59,214 nucleotides of DNA from Candidatus Cloacimonadota bacterium (GTDB lineage: Bacteria > Cloacimonadota > Cloacimonadia > Cloacimonadales > TCS61): contig JAUVLU010000013.1 of NCBI GenBank assembly GCA_030600585.1, forward strand, positions 1 to 59,214, given 5' to 3'. Shown in pieces: positions 42,319 through 52,237 of this stretch. Under the pieces are notes generated by a model. That model ran no database searches. It had not been told where the DNA came from and worked only from the letters and a program-made list of their open reading frames with translations. A program made the position numbers and the translations under genes. Numbering within the stretch: position 1 is the stretch's first letter; every line of letters starts with the position of its first letter.

Positions 42319-43413
42319 TTAATTAAGCTTCCTATACAAATCTAATAACTTTTTCTCTTCAATATACCAATTGAAATGATTCGTTATTGTTCTTTTACCA
42401 TTTTTTCCCATCAAGCTTGCCTCAGAAGGATTATCTAATAACCAGCATATTTTGTCAGCAATATCATGAGGATCCGTTGGGTCTGCTGATAATCCAACCT
42501 TGAATTTATCTAATTTGTTACACCAATTAGAAAAATTGGAATATAGGATTGGGATTCCAGCTTCCATATACTCAAATATTTTATTAGATCTTAAAAACAT
42601 ATGATTTTGTACAGGCAAATATAATACTATTCCCAAGAAACTCTTTCTGGTTTCGTTTAATGCCTCCTCTCTTTTTCTCCAACCATAAAATCGAATCACT
42701 TTTGAATATTTGCTTAATAAATGTTCTTTAAAATCTTTGTTAGAGAATTCCCCAATTAATTTTATTTTTAAGTTACGATTTGTTTTATCATTAACTATTT
42801 TTATCGCTTTTGCAACCTCTTCTACACCTCGTATTTTTGTAATGCCTCCAAGATATACAAGAGCATCATCTTTATTATACTCATTAATATTTTTTGCTCC
42901 AATTATGGGATAATTATTTATTATAGTTCTTTTTTCATAAGATTTTAAAATATCATTCCCAGCTACGATAACACTATCAAAAAAACCTATTGCAATTCTT
43001 TCAATAATTGAAAAGATCATTGATATCAATTTACGTAGAAATCTTGTAGGAATATAATCTTTATTTAATATTTGCTTAGTCACATTTTCATGTACATCAT
43101 AAATTACTTTCTTTTTTTTAATAATCTTTAAATATAAACCAATAATTATTAGTTCGGGATCGTGAAAATGAAAGATATCAGCATTCGATTTTTTAATTCT
43201 TTTCCAAATCTCTTTCCGTATTCCTTTTCTTTCTAAAACTTTTTCCCACTTTGGGAGACCATAGACATTAACATTCTCTACAATTTTGAAATCAAACTCT
43301 GCGGGGGCATGTAGGTCTACATTGTATTCTTTTGAAAGCGATATAGCCTCTTTATGAAAAATTCTAACATCATTCCATTGATGAACTGAAGTAAAAATAA
43401 ATATCTTTCTCAT
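42319..43413 (-). CDS. glycosyltransferase family 4
   Basis: A 364-residue GT-B glycosyltransferase. N-terminal half: MRKIFIFTSVHQWNDVRIFH with later FHFHDPELIIIGLYLK. C-terminal half: DALVYLGGITKIRGVEEVAK and RSNKIFEYMEAGIPILYSNF, the usual donor-site region with E-x-x-x-x-G in variant form. It belongs to the series of GT4 genes in the locus. The sugar specificity cannot be read from sequence. Confidence 0.8.
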   Translation of the reverse strand: MRKIFIFTSVHQWNDVRIFHKEAISLSKEYNVDLHAPAEFDFKIVENVNVYGLPKWEKVLERKGIRKEIWKRIKKSNADIFHFHDPELIIIGLYLKIIKKKKVIYDVHENVTKQILNKDYIPTRFLRKLISMIFSIIERIAIGFFDSVIVAGNDILKSYEKRTIINNYPIIGAKNINEYNKDDALVYLGGITKIRGVEEVAKAIKIVNDKTNRNLKIKLIGEFSNKDFKEHLLSKYSKVIRFYGWRKREEALNETRKSFLGIVLYLPVQNHMFLRSNKIFEYMEAGIPILYSNFSNWCNKLDKFKVGLSADPTDPHDIADKICWLLDNPSEASLMGKNGKRTITNHFNWYIEEKKLLDLYRKLN

Positions 43414-43415
43414 AA

Positions 43416-44567
43416 TTAATTATCTATACTATGTAACAGTTTTAATAATTTTTTCCCCTCGTTTTCCCAGTTATATGTTTTAATAAATCTTTGATGATCT
43501 TTTATGGATATCTGAAAATTCTTTGAAAACAACTCATTAACAACTGTCGCAATTTCATTTGCCGAAACAGGATTGTATGTAGCACCTAAATTAAATTCAT
43601 TAACTAACTTACTCAATTCTGGAAAATTGCTAGATAATATTGGTTTTTTCATCTGTGCATATTGAAAGAACTTATTAGGTAAACAATAATAGTTGTTTTT
43701 GCATGAAGACTGATAAGCAATAATTCCAGCATCACATGCAGCTGCATACTGTAAAACTTCATTCTGTAGTACAGAACCAAGAAAATGCACTTTCTCTTCT
43801 ACTGAATTGTTCTTTGAGATTTCTTTTAATTCGAGTTCAAGTGCTCCAGAACCAAGAATTGCAAAAACAATATTATCATGCCAATATTGTACGCTTTCAA
43901 TTATATATTCTAATCCTCTTCCTGGGGCTATACCACCAATGTAAAGAACAATTCTTTTTGATTGATCTATTAGTGCTTTCTTTCGTATTATATTTTCTTC
44001 TTTAATCTCAAATTTATTAATTTTATTGATGTTCATTATTACCAACGGTCTCACAATTTTGTGATCCTCAGTTAGAATATCTGCAATACTATCATTTACC
44101 GTTATTACGGCGTCAGTTTTACGAATTGTTTTCTTTTGAATCCAATATAGTACTTTATATAATTTTGCATTATATGCATAATGATGCATTGTATCTTTCC
44201 ATAATTCATGAGAATCATAAATAAATTTTTTCTTCTTTTTCTTGAACCACCATCCAAAAAATAATGTATAGACATCATTACAATATACAATATCTGGATT
44301 ATATTTGTTAATATGATATAATGTAACTATAAAATATTCAAAAAACTTAAGTATTTGTACTAATGGATGGTTCGGAAGTTTTTTTGTTTTTAAAGGAGTC
44401 ATTCTAATATTGATACCATGATAAAAGGAGGGATAATTATCTATATTGTCAGTAGTTACAAAAACTTTAACTTCATATTTCTCTGATAATGCTTCTGCCG
44501 TTCTTTGAACTCGACCATCATTTAAATAGTTACCAAACAATACTATTGCAATTTTTTTCTTTTTCAT
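43416..44567 (-). CDS. glycosyltransferase family 4
   Basis: A 383-residue GT-B enzyme: KIAIVLFGNYLNDGRVQRTA at the front, FIYDSHELWKDTMHHYAYNA in the middle (the DSHEL motif of this subgroup), then IVLYIGGIAPGRGLEYIIES and CLPNKFFQYAQMKKPILSSN in the donor half. It resembles its upstream neighbour, which has the same DSHELW motif, so the two may have arisen by duplication. It overlaps that gene by 4 bases. Confidence 0.8.
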   Translation of the reverse strand: MKKKKIAIVLFGNYLNDGRVQRTAEALSEKYEVKVFVTTDNIDNYPSFYHGINIRMTPLKTKKLPNHPLVQILKFFEYFIVTLYHINKYNPDIVYCNDVYTLFFGWWFKKKKKKFIYDSHELWKDTMHHYAYNAKLYKVLYWIQKKTIRKTDAVITVNDSIADILTEDHKIVRPLVIMNINKINKFEIKEENIIRKKALIDQSKRIVLYIGGIAPGRGLEYIIESVQYWHDNIVFAILGSGALELELKEISKNNSVEEKVHFLGSVLQNEVLQYAAACDAGIIAYQSSCKNNYYCLPNKFFQYAQMKKPILSSNFPELSKLVNEFNLGATYNPVSANEIATVVNELFSKNFQISIKDHQRFIKTYNWENEGKKLLKLLHSIDN

Positions 44568-45784
44568 AATTTTATTATTTCCATGAGTTTATTTTCATCT
44601 ATTTCCCAAGAATATTTCTTTCTGATATTTCGAGAATTGTTCTTATATTTTTCAAGATTTTCCATTTTTATAACATTTTTAATTGCAGATATTATCTCAT
44701 CAATATTGCGATAATCAACAACCTTACCTAACTCTTCATTTTCCACAATTTTCTTCATTTCAGGATAGTTATTTGCAACAATAGCCAAACCAGCCATAAT
44801 ACATTCTAACAGTTTATTGGAGATAACAGTATAATGATTAAACGTATAGTGAAATAATTGAATACCTACATCAGCAGAAGCAATATAGTCTAAAACTTCA
44901 TCTGGAGAAACTGCATCCTTCACAAACATTCGATCCTCAAGATTATTCTCTGCTATATATTCTCTAAGATTTACTATATCCGATCCTAATCCCATAAAAA
45001 CAACAGCAATATTTTTAATATTTTTTACAGCATCAACTATTGTGAATATCCCTCTTATTTCTGTTATTGCACCATGATAAACAAGGATTGGGATATTCTG
45101 TTGTATATGAAATTCATCACGAAATAATGTTGTCGGTTTTATTGCTTCATAGCTTGAACAGTTTCGAATAGTATACACTTTTTCTAAACTATATTGCTTT
45201 TCGATAAACTCTGCTCTAGTATCTGTAGTTACTATTACGGCATTTGGCTTATTAATAAGATTTTTTTGTAAGAATCTCCACATCGATTGTCTGATTTTCG
45301 AACTATTCAAATATTTACTTCCAAAAAACCATAGTTCATGACTATCAAATATCAATTTTGCTTTGCAAATTCTTGAAACACAGTAGCCCACAGTTAATGT
45401 ATCAAGATCATTTGCATAAACAATATCAGGATTTGTAAAGATTCCTACAAAAAATAAACCCAAATTAAAACTTAACCAGTTTAAGAATGAAGTAATATAT
45501 AATCTAATCTTATTATTTTTTATAAATCTAAATATTGATCTCTTCTGTATTTTTTTTGTCATTTTAGATACTGAGGATATATTTTTCTTTTTGGAATAAA
45601 GAGATGAAAATTGCGGAATACGTCTAATTCTCACTTTTCCATTTTCTGAAATAGATAATCCTTTATAAGGTTTTGCTGCAATAACAGTAACATCATACTC
45701 CTGCTTACTAAAAGATATTGAGATATTTTTAACGCGTTTATCATGTGTAAAATCATTCCATACTAAAATTGAAATCTTTTTCAT
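44564..45784 (-). CDS. glycosyltransferase family 4
   Basis: A 406-residue GT-B enzyme opening MKKISILVWNDFTHDKRVKN, with IFDSHELWFFGSKYLNSSK (DSHELW motif shared with the downstream gene), ILVYHGAITEIRGIFTIVDA, and the donor-side VISNKLLECIMAGLAIVANN with the E-x-x-M-A-G pattern. It probably transfers a sugar to the growing lipid-linked unit. Confidence 0.8.
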   Translation of the reverse strand: MKKISILVWNDFTHDKRVKNISISFSKQEYDVTVIAAKPYKGLSISENGKVRIRRIPQFSSLYSKKKNISSVSKMTKKIQKRSIFRFIKNNKIRLYITSFLNWLSFNLGLFFVGIFTNPDIVYANDLDTLTVGYCVSRICKAKLIFDSHELWFFGSKYLNSSKIRQSMWRFLQKNLINKPNAVIVTTDTRAEFIEKQYSLEKVYTIRNCSSYEAIKPTTLFRDEFHIQQNIPILVYHGAITEIRGIFTIVDAVKNIKNIAVVFMGLGSDIVNLREYIAENNLEDRMFVKDAVSPDEVLDYIASADVGIQLFHYTFNHYTVISNKLLECIMAGLAIVANNYPEMKKIVENEELGKVVDYRNIDEIISAIKNVIKMENLEKYKNNSRNIRKKYSWEIDENKLMEIIKL

Positions 45785-45785
45785 T

Positions 45786-47246
45786 TTATTTTCTAATCCT
45801 TTCCATCGCCATTTTCCAAAAAGATGTTATGTGTGAATATTTAACTAATCCAGTTAGTGGTGTCGCAGTTACAATAACTATGAATAGTAAACATTTAAAA
45901 ATCAGATGTATCTGAAAATAATTTTGAATAATACCGATTCCCAGTAGTACAAAAAGATAACTGCTTACCTTAATAATATTATAGTTAATGTAATAATGCT
46001 TTTGTGCATTAAAATATAGAAACATTGTTCTGAAAATAAATGAAATCAAGCTAGCAAGAGCTGCTCCAGTCATTCCAAATTTGGGAATAAACATAAAATT
46101 AAGAATTATATTTAATAGTGCTGCAAATAAATTTGCGTATGAAATATATTTTGTTTTTTTTGTGAGTGTAACGCCAACTGTAAAGACCATATAAATTCCG
46201 AATAATAATTTCGAGAATGTAAGATACGGAACGACTTTATAGGCAACTAAATAATCTTTGTTCTGAGAAAGTAATCCTAATATCTCCGGTGAGAATAATG
46301 AAACTATAATAAATAATATGCCACCTATAACAGTAAAAATATTCAAAATATTCTTATAGATATTCTTAGCATTTGGATCATTCTGATATGAATACATTAG
46401 AGCACCCCATGACAACATGAAAGGTGCAACCAAAGCAAATTGAAGGAATGATGCTATCTTGGCTCCGAGAGAATATATACCCACCTGTGTTAAGGCAATA
46501 TTATTTGGCAATAAGAATTTAAGCATATAACGATCTGTCATATTTAGAACCCAACTGGCTAATCCTGCTATTGCTAATGGTATTCCGATTATTAGAATCT
46601 CTTTTAAATATTCCCGTTTAAATGTCCACTTGATCTTATTTATCACTATGATAGCCATAATAATAAATGATATGATTATTGATATTAATACAGCTTCTTT
46701 AACCCCGATATATTTTCTATGCATTATAGCAACAAAATATATATTTAGAAGAATATAAATTAACAAACGACATACACTGAAAATCCCATAAGTTATTGAC
46801 TTCTCATTAGCCCTTAATATTGACATTCCTAAAGTAATTAAACCTTCAAAATATGCTGCCAGAATTATTAATGTAAAAAGATAGCTACTTTGTTCAACAC
46901 CAATTAATAAATTTGATAGAAAATCTCTAAAAATAAATAATAGGATGATTAAAAAAGCTGCAGATATTAAATAAAATATTATTGCTGTTCCTAGTATTGC
47001 TTTTCTGTCTTCAGATTTACTTTCATTGTAATATACTTTAAATAAAGCAGATGAAGAACCCATTAAGAGAATTATGACTATAATTGAATGTAAAACATTA
47101 CAAATTTGCAGAACTCCATAATCAGATGGAGTTAAGTAAGCTGTATACAATGGTAACAATAATATTGCTACGATTTTTGTTGCTACATTACCTAACCCAT
47201 ATATTAATGAGTGTTTTCCTAATTTCAATATTGCTTCTTTAATCAT
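45786..47246 (-). CDS. wzx: Wzx-type lipid-linked oligosaccharide flippase
   Basis: A 486-residue polytopic protein with about 12-14 hydrophobic segments. It starts LGKHSLIYGLGNVATKIVAI then LLLPLYTAYLTPSDYG, the classic opening of the MATE/MurJ-superfamily Wzx proteins, and later has FGMTGAALASLISFIFRTMF. It moves the undecaprenyl-linked repeat unit to the periplasmic face of the inner membrane. It overlaps the upstream glycosyltransferase by 8 bases. Together with Wzy and Wzz in the same operon this defines a Wzx/Wzy-dependent pathway. Confidence 0.9.
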   Translation of the reverse strand: MIKEAILKLGKHSLIYGLGNVATKIVAILLLPLYTAYLTPSDYGVLQICNVLHSIIVIILLMGSSSALFKVYYNESKSEDRKAILGTAIIFYLISAAFLIILLFIFRDFLSNLLIGVEQSSYLFTLIILAAYFEGLITLGMSILRANEKSITYGIFSVCRLLIYILLNIYFVAIMHRKYIGVKEAVLISIIISFIIMAIIVINKIKWTFKREYLKEILIIGIPLAIAGLASWVLNMTDRYMLKFLLPNNIALTQVGIYSLGAKIASFLQFALVAPFMLSWGALMYSYQNDPNAKNIYKNILNIFTVIGGILFIIVSLFSPEILGLLSQNKDYLVAYKVVPYLTFSKLLFGIYMVFTVGVTLTKKTKYISYANLFAALLNIILNFMFIPKFGMTGAALASLISFIFRTMFLYFNAQKHYYINYNIIKVSSYLFVLLGIGIIQNYFQIHLIFKCLLFIVIVTATPLTGLVKYSHITSFWKMAMERIRK

Positions 47247-48486
47247 AAAGTTCTATTATTTCTTCCTCAATTTTGTTTATTACTTGTTTCCAATTCAATT
47301 CATCTTTTATTCGCCTATATCCATTCTCACCCATCGCTATTCTTGTTTTAGAATCCACAAGCAATTTTGTAATCTTTTCACTTATATCTTCTTTCGAATA
47401 AGGATCTACAAGAAAACCCGTTTCTCCATCAATCACAGCATCTACAGCCCCACCAGAATTACCAACTATAACGGGCTTCTTACAAGCACTAGCTTCCAAA
47501 AAAACAATTCCAAAACCTTCGACATCATAACCTTCTTTTCTATTCGGCATTACAAATATGTCGCAGGCATTCATGTAATCAGCTAATTCTTCATCTGGCA
47601 CATATCCTGCAAATATTACATTTGCCTTAACATTACATTTTTCTATTAATTCAATTAGATGTTCTTTATAATGACCTTTGCCAACAATTAAATACGTGAG
47701 ATTCGGAACCGACTTTAATATTATTGGCAACGAAGAAATTACCATATCATTTCCTTTTCTAGGAATTAAATGCGAAATTGTTAATATTAATTTATTCTTC
47801 TTAGGGATATCAAACTTATCATAAACTTCATTCCGTGTATTATGAGGATAGAATTTGTTTACATCTGCACCAAGATTTATTATTCTAATTTTTTTTGTAT
47901 TAACTCCCAAATTTATTGCTAGTTCTTTAGTGTAATTGCTGTTTGAAATAACTAAATCTGCAGCATTTAGAATAAATTTTTGAAATATGTTATAGTTCCA
48001 TCGTTTTTGATATTTTATCAATTCTGAACCATGTATATATACAATAAACTTATGACTAAAAATGATTTTCGCAAAAATTCCAATTGATCCTGGACCAATG
48101 GCTGTCGAAGAATGAATTGCCCATTTTCCACGTTTATCTGAAAGATACTCAACTAATATTTCTAATCTTGGGAAAAGAGACTTAAGGAATTGCCTATTAA
48201 TAATCAATAATAAAATATAATGAAAAGCTAATTTTGAATCATTACTTTTTTTGTATAAAATTTTAAGTACTTTATACATTGATTTCCAATATGGCGTTAA
48301 TAGTTTTGGTAATCTAAATATTTCATATCTTTCCTTCTCTGAAACTGGATCTTTCTTAGTCTTCTGACATATAATTACTTTCTTCCCATGTGACCATTTA
48401 TTTGCAATTTGATACATATAGGTTTCAATTCCGCCTTCTGCAGGTGGAAAACCTCTTGTGATAATTATAGAATTTATTTTTCCCAT
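47239..48486 (-). CDS. glycosyltransferase family 4
   Basis: A 415-residue GT-B enzyme. Front: INSIIITRGFPPAEGGIETY then MYQIANKW, typical of GT4 (the GG-I-E-x-Y motif). Middle: GADVNKFYP. Donor half: LILTISHLIPRKGNDMVISS, IFAGYVPDEELADYMNACDI and FVMPNRKEGYDVEGFGIVFL with the full E-G-F-G-I-V-x-x-E motif. Of the five GT4 genes this has the best-kept catalytic motif. Confidence 0.85.
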   Translation of the reverse strand: MGKINSIIITRGFPPAEGGIETYMYQIANKWSHGKKVIICQKTKKDPVSEKERYEIFRLPKLLTPYWKSMYKVLKILYKKSNDSKLAFHYILLLIINRQFLKSLFPRLEILVEYLSDKRGKWAIHSSTAIGPGSIGIFAKIIFSHKFIVYIHGSELIKYQKRWNYNIFQKFILNAADLVISNSNYTKELAINLGVNTKKIRIINLGADVNKFYPHNTRNEVYDKFDIPKKNKLILTISHLIPRKGNDMVISSLPIILKSVPNLTYLIVGKGHYKEHLIELIEKCNVKANVIFAGYVPDEELADYMNACDIFVMPNRKEGYDVEGFGIVFLEASACKKPVIVGNSGGAVDAVIDGETGFLVDPYSKEDISEKITKLLVDSKTRIAMGENGYRRIKDELNWKQVINKIEEEIIELYD

Positions 48487-48540
48487 ATTAACTCTTATGT
48501 TACTTTTATTAATTGTAAATACTTATTATGTAATATAACA

Positions 48541-48723
48541 TTAAATTCTGATTCTTGTTCGATAGAATAGTATTAAGCAAATCTGCTTTTGTTGATAATA
48601 GATACAGTCCCCATCTTTCAGATTACATCTAAAGCTGAAAAAGGACTTTGTTATTTTGTTCAATCTATTTGTTATCATATCATTAAGATTAATTATTAAT
48701 TTAATAAATAAATGAGAATCCAT
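48541..48723 (-). CDS. doubtful small open frame, possible acyltransferase remnant
   Basis: From the ATG at 48723, directly after the wzy stop, a 60-codon frame reads MDSHLFIKLIINLNDMITNR and later FSFRCNLKDGDCIYYQQKQI. The FRCNLKDGDCI part faintly recalls the first coil of left-handed beta-helix acetyltransferases of polysaccharide loci, but no hexapeptide repeats follow. It fills the only large gap of the operon (48487-48725). It could be a truncated gene or non-coding. Confidence 0.2.
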   Translation of the reverse strand: MDSHLFIKLIINLNDMITNRLNKITKSFFSFRCNLKDGDCIYYQQKQICLILFYRTRIRI

Positions 48724-48725
48724 AA

Positions 48726-50087
48726 TTACAACCTTACTTCTTCTTTTTGAGTTGTCCATTTATAAAACAGCTCTGTAATAGCTATAAACAAAGCCCAAAT
48801 GAAATTATAATGATATTGAGTTAAGACTACACATGCTAAACTATTAACTAATTGACCAACAATCACACTGAAAACTATTATAGATATTGATTGTATTAAT
48901 ATATCTTTTGTGGTTTTGATGACATAAATTAGTTTCCATAGTACTTTAGTAAACAGATATAGGAATAATAATAGACCTATTATGCCCATTTTCCAAAACA
49001 GGGCGATATAACTATTATCCACTAGATTCTTAATATTATTCGATAGAAGAGGAAAATGGGCTGAATCACCTAAACCTCTTCCCCAAATTGCATCATTTTT
49101 AGTGATATCCAACACTTTAATGAATGTATATATTCTAATTGCTAAGCTGGAATCCATTTCACCTTTCTGCATTTTTTCTGTACGTTCTATAAGAACATCA
49201 GTATCTAATGAAATTTTATTAAAAACAAAAAGTACAGAGAACAATAATAAACCAAGAATAGATAGTTTTAATAAACTTTCTTTCAGGTTCATTTTTCTAC
49301 TTATAAGATCAAGAAGGTAAAATACCGTTATCGATATAGCAGTTGCAATCCACAAAGAACGCTGCATAGTTAGAAGAATTCCAACTGACATTAAGATAAT
49401 TGAGAAATAATAGAAAATCTTTTTTAGTGGAGAAATATCCTTAATCCTTATGAAACTAAGTGAGATAATTAAGCCAATTAAAATAACATTTCCAGATCTT
49501 GTTAATACTCTACCACCTTTGGTAATGAAAAGATATATCATAATAATCTCAGTAGAAGCAATGGAGGTAAAAATAATGCAATACTCAAAAATTTTTTTAA
49601 TGATCCTTAAATCACTTTTTTCCTCAAATACGGTAAGAAAAAAATAAAATGCTATTGGATAGAACAAGAATTTGATAGTTTCATAAAAAATAAATATCTT
49701 ATCATAGTTGCTATATATTCCTCTTATAGCGTTAATAATAATAAGAACAATAAAAAATAAAAAGGTAAGGAAAAAGCTATTATCAATTCTGATACCTCTT
49801 AAACTGTGAATTAGAAGAATAATTAAGATAAAAAATGATGAGTATAGATTAACAAAAACATAATTAGTGTACCAATAAGTTTGAGGGAATACAATAAGGA
49901 AAAACAAAATTGCAAAAATTATTTTTTTTGAATCAAACAATATTTTTGGAAAATAAAATATTATGATTGGTAAGGTAAGAATCAAAAAAAATAGTTGATA
50001 ATTTAAATGAAAAATGTAAACTGAAATTAAGATCAGAAAAAAAAGTATAAAGTAGAGTACGTTATTTTTCTTTTCAGTTATTATCAT
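48726..50087 (-). CDS. wzy: Wzy-type polymerase (O-antigen ligase family)
   Basis: A 453-residue membrane protein with about 11-12 hydrophobic segments and a larger periplasmic loop (about 300-360). The loop has AIWGRGLGDSAHFPLLSNNI, matching the G-x-G-x-x-x-x-H pattern of the O-antigen ligase/polymerase family (GLG, then a His). It joins repeat units on the periplasmic side. Its place between Wzz and the flippase supports polymerase over WaaL ligase. Confidence 0.8.
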   Translation of the reverse strand: MIITEKKNNVLYFILFFLILISVYIFHLNYQLFFLILTLPIIIFYFPKILFDSKKIIFAILFFLIVFPQTYWYTNYVFVNLYSSFFILIILLIHSLRGIRIDNSFFLTFLFFIVLIIINAIRGIYSNYDKIFIFYETIKFLFYPIAFYFFLTVFEEKSDLRIIKKIFEYCIIFTSIASTEIIMIYLFITKGGRVLTRSGNVILIGLIISLSFIRIKDISPLKKIFYYFSIILMSVGILLTMQRSLWIATAISITVFYLLDLISRKMNLKESLLKLSILGLLLFSVLFVFNKISLDTDVLIERTEKMQKGEMDSSLAIRIYTFIKVLDITKNDAIWGRGLGDSAHFPLLSNNIKNLVDNSYIALFWKMGIIGLLLFLYLFTKVLWKLIYVIKTTKDILIQSISIIVFSVIVGQLVNSLACVVLTQYHYNFIWALFIAITELFYKWTTQKEEVRL

Positions 50088-50095
50088 TTTATCTG

Positions 50096-51280
50096 TTATT
50101 TTGTAAATGTCTTCATGATTTGAGTAATTTTATCCGCATGGTTTTTATCTTTATTCATTTGTTTGATTAATTCTAAAATTATCATACATCCTGCAGAAAG
50201 AATAAAAGCAATTAAAAAAGATAATATGCAGATTACAGCACGTCGAGGAGATGTTCTTTTACCGGCAGGGATAGCATTATCAATAATCTCTAACGAAGGA
50301 AGATCCTTCATCTCTTCAATTTTTGCAGATTCATATTCAGAATATAAATATTTGTAAACTTTGCTGTCGATTTCCAATTGAAGGACAAGGTTAGAATATT
50401 GCATTTTTAGTTCTGGTATACTACCAAGATTTAACAAATAGTCAGATTCTCCCGATGAAGTAGGATTTCCGAGATCATCTATTTTATTTTGTAGTATGCT
50501 AATTTTATCTTCAAGGGTATTCATTATGGGTGATTTAAGACCATAATTCTTCAATGCCAATTCCAATTCTATTTCTGATGAAATTTTCCGAGCTACTAAG
50601 TCAGAGTAATGTGAAATTATTGCATTTGTTTGTTCGTTTATTGAAATTGTGTGATGATCTTTACTAAATTGCATCAATGCTACTGATTGTGAATCTATAC
50701 TTGATTTTTCTTCTTTCAATCTTTTTTCTAGGAAAATTCTTGTTTGTCTTCTTTTTGTTTTTCTTGTCTTTAAATTATATTCTTCCAATCTTTCTAAATA
50801 ATAATTTGCTATTCCTGCAGAAAGGCTTTTATCTTTTGTTGTGATTAAAATCGAGATAATACCCGTTTCTTCATTAAAATTGATTTTAGTAATTTCATTA
50901 TTCAATTTCCTCACAGTTTCTTCCATAGATAATAATGAATCATTAAAATCAATTTTTAATAATTCAATTAAATTAAATTTTCGAATAATATCTTCAGAGA
51001 AATTTCTACTTTTCATTATTGCTATTAAGTTCTGATTTTCGTTAGTCCCACTACCTAACAATGATGAATTTAATCCAAAAAGCGACGAGCTACTTAATGA
51101 AAAACTATTTCTTTCATATTCCAAGGTCATAAAAGTTGCAGTAGATGTCCAAGTAAATGGAACAACTAAACTATAAACTATTGCAATAATACTCACAATA
51201 AGCGTCGTTAACAAAATAAACTTCTTATGCTTTGCTAAAATTAAGAGTACATCCAATATATCGATTTGCTTGTTTTCCAT
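50096..51280 (-). CDS. wzz: Wzz-type chain-length determinant
   Basis: A 394-residue polysaccharide co-polymerase. It has N-terminal transmembrane helix FILLTTLIVSIIAIVYSLVV, then PFTWTSTATFM, a periplasmic helical part (about 45-345) with a long coiled coil (TKRRQTRIFLEKRLKEEKSS onward), and a proline-containing second helix region (PAGKRTSPRRAVICILSFLI). There is no kinase domain, as in O-antigen-type Wzz. It is the first gene of the operon, 65 bases after nth, and sets polymer length together with Wzy. Confidence 0.85.
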   Translation of the reverse strand: MENKQIDILDVLLILAKHKKFILLTTLIVSIIAIVYSLVVPFTWTSTATFMTLEYERNSFSLSSSSLFGLNSSLLGSGTNENQNLIAIMKSRNFSEDIIRKFNLIELLKIDFNDSLLSMEETVRKLNNEITKINFNEETGIISILITTKDKSLSAGIANYYLERLEEYNLKTRKTKRRQTRIFLEKRLKEEKSSIDSQSVALMQFSKDHHTISINEQTNAIISHYSDLVARKISSEIELELALKNYGLKSPIMNTLEDKISILQNKIDDLGNPTSSGESDYLLNLGSIPELKMQYSNLVLQLEIDSKVYKYLYSEYESAKIEEMKDLPSLEIIDNAIPAGKRTSPRRAVICILSFLIAFILSAGCMIILELIKQMNKDKNHADKITQIMKTFTK

Positions 51281-51345
51281 ATATAATCCTTATAAATAAT
51301 TTTTGTTTATATTTTTTAATCTTGTTTCTCTGTCAATTGAAAACA

Positions 51346-52002
51346 TCATTTCTTGCTATACTTCGTTTTCACTTCTACCCTTTCACATTCATTATATATC
51401 GGACAGGTAGAACATTTTGGGTTACGTGGTGTGCAATGATTCTGACCAAATGCCACAAGGTAAGAATTGTACATAAGCCAATGTTTTAAGGGTAGCTTGG
51501 AACGTAAAGCCATCTCGGTTTCAAAAGGAGTTTTGGTCTTTATATAGCCGAATCTATTGGAAATTCTGTGAACATGAACATCTACGCAGATCGCAGGTTT
51601 TTTAAAGGCTATAGTCCGAACCAGATTCGCAGTCTTTCTACCAACCCCCGGCAGCTTGATAAGATCACCGATCTCCTGCGGAATTGTATTATTAAATTTC
51701 ATTTTGATTACTTTGGGAAGCTCTTTTAAATATCTCGCTTTATTCCTGTAGAATCCAACCGGATAGATCATTTTTTCTAATTCTTTCACAGAGAATTTGT
51801 TTATATCTTCTGGTTTATTTATAATTTCAAATAATCTATGTGCAACCTCTGATGTTATTTGATCTTTGGTTCTGGCGCTTAGCATTGTAGTTACTAATAT
51901 TTTAAATGGATCCTTAGTTTGAGCTTCGATGAGATCGACAACAGGAGTAGGATAGCTTTTAAATTGTTTTTCCAAAATTTTATATATTTTACTAATATCC
52001 AT
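51346..52002 (-). CDS. nth: endonuclease III (DNA glycosylase/AP lyase)
   Basis: A 218-residue base-excision repair enzyme that removes oxidised pyrimidines. The helix-hairpin-helix LPGVGRKTANLV has the catalytic Lys123. The catalytic aspartate is D141 in CVDVHVHRISNRFG. The C-terminal 4Fe-4S cluster has the C-x6-C-x2-C-x5-C spacing in CTPRNPKCSTCPIYNEC. I start at 52002 (MDISKIYKILEKQF), with AGGA 7 bases upstream; the frame to 52077 only runs through the repeat unit. It is probably a single gene. Confidence 0.93.
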   Translation of the reverse strand: MDISKIYKILEKQFKSYPTPVVDLIEAQTKDPFKILVTTMLSARTKDQITSEVAHRLFEIINKPEDINKFSVKELEKMIYPVGFYRNKARYLKELPKVIKMKFNNTIPQEIGDLIKLPGVGRKTANLVRTIAFKKPAICVDVHVHRISNRFGYIKTKTPFETEMALRSKLPLKHWLMYNSYLVAFGQNHCTPRNPKCSTCPIYNECERVEVKTKYSKK

Positions 52003-52030
52003 TCTTTTTCCTAATTTTCTTGTATTAAAA

Positions 52031-52135
52031 ATTGGTCCCGATAACAATCGGGATTTATTGGGATGCCCTTCCGCCAAAAGGTCGGTTATCCACTACCAAA
52101 AACATTATAAATTCAACTTTTGTATTACATAAACA
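52031..52135. repeat. tandem repeat unit 1 beside tRNA-Pro
   Basis: The unit begins ATTGGTCCCGATAACAATCG and runs on to GGTCGGTTATCC and an AT-rich tail with TTGTATTACA. It holds a hairpin TCCCGAT-AACA-ATCGGGA. Unit 2 follows at 52136 with the same layout, at a period of 105 bases. Confidence 0.7.
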
Positions 52136-52237
52136 ATTGGTCGGGATGATCCCGATTTATCGGGACGCCCTTTCGCCCGTAAAGATCGGTTATCCTCAAA
52201 CAAACACCATATAACACAATACTTTGCACTGTAAAAA
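52136..52237. repeat. tandem repeat unit 2 beside tRNA-Pro
   Basis: The unit begins ATTGGTCGGGATGATCCCGA and has TCCCGAT/ATCGGGA, CGCCCTTTCGCCC and GATCGGTTATCC in the same order as unit 1. On the minus strand its end, CATCCCGACCAAT, closely matches the tRNA-Pro 3' end CATCCCGACCAT, and GGGCGAAAGG occurs in both. Confidence 0.7.
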
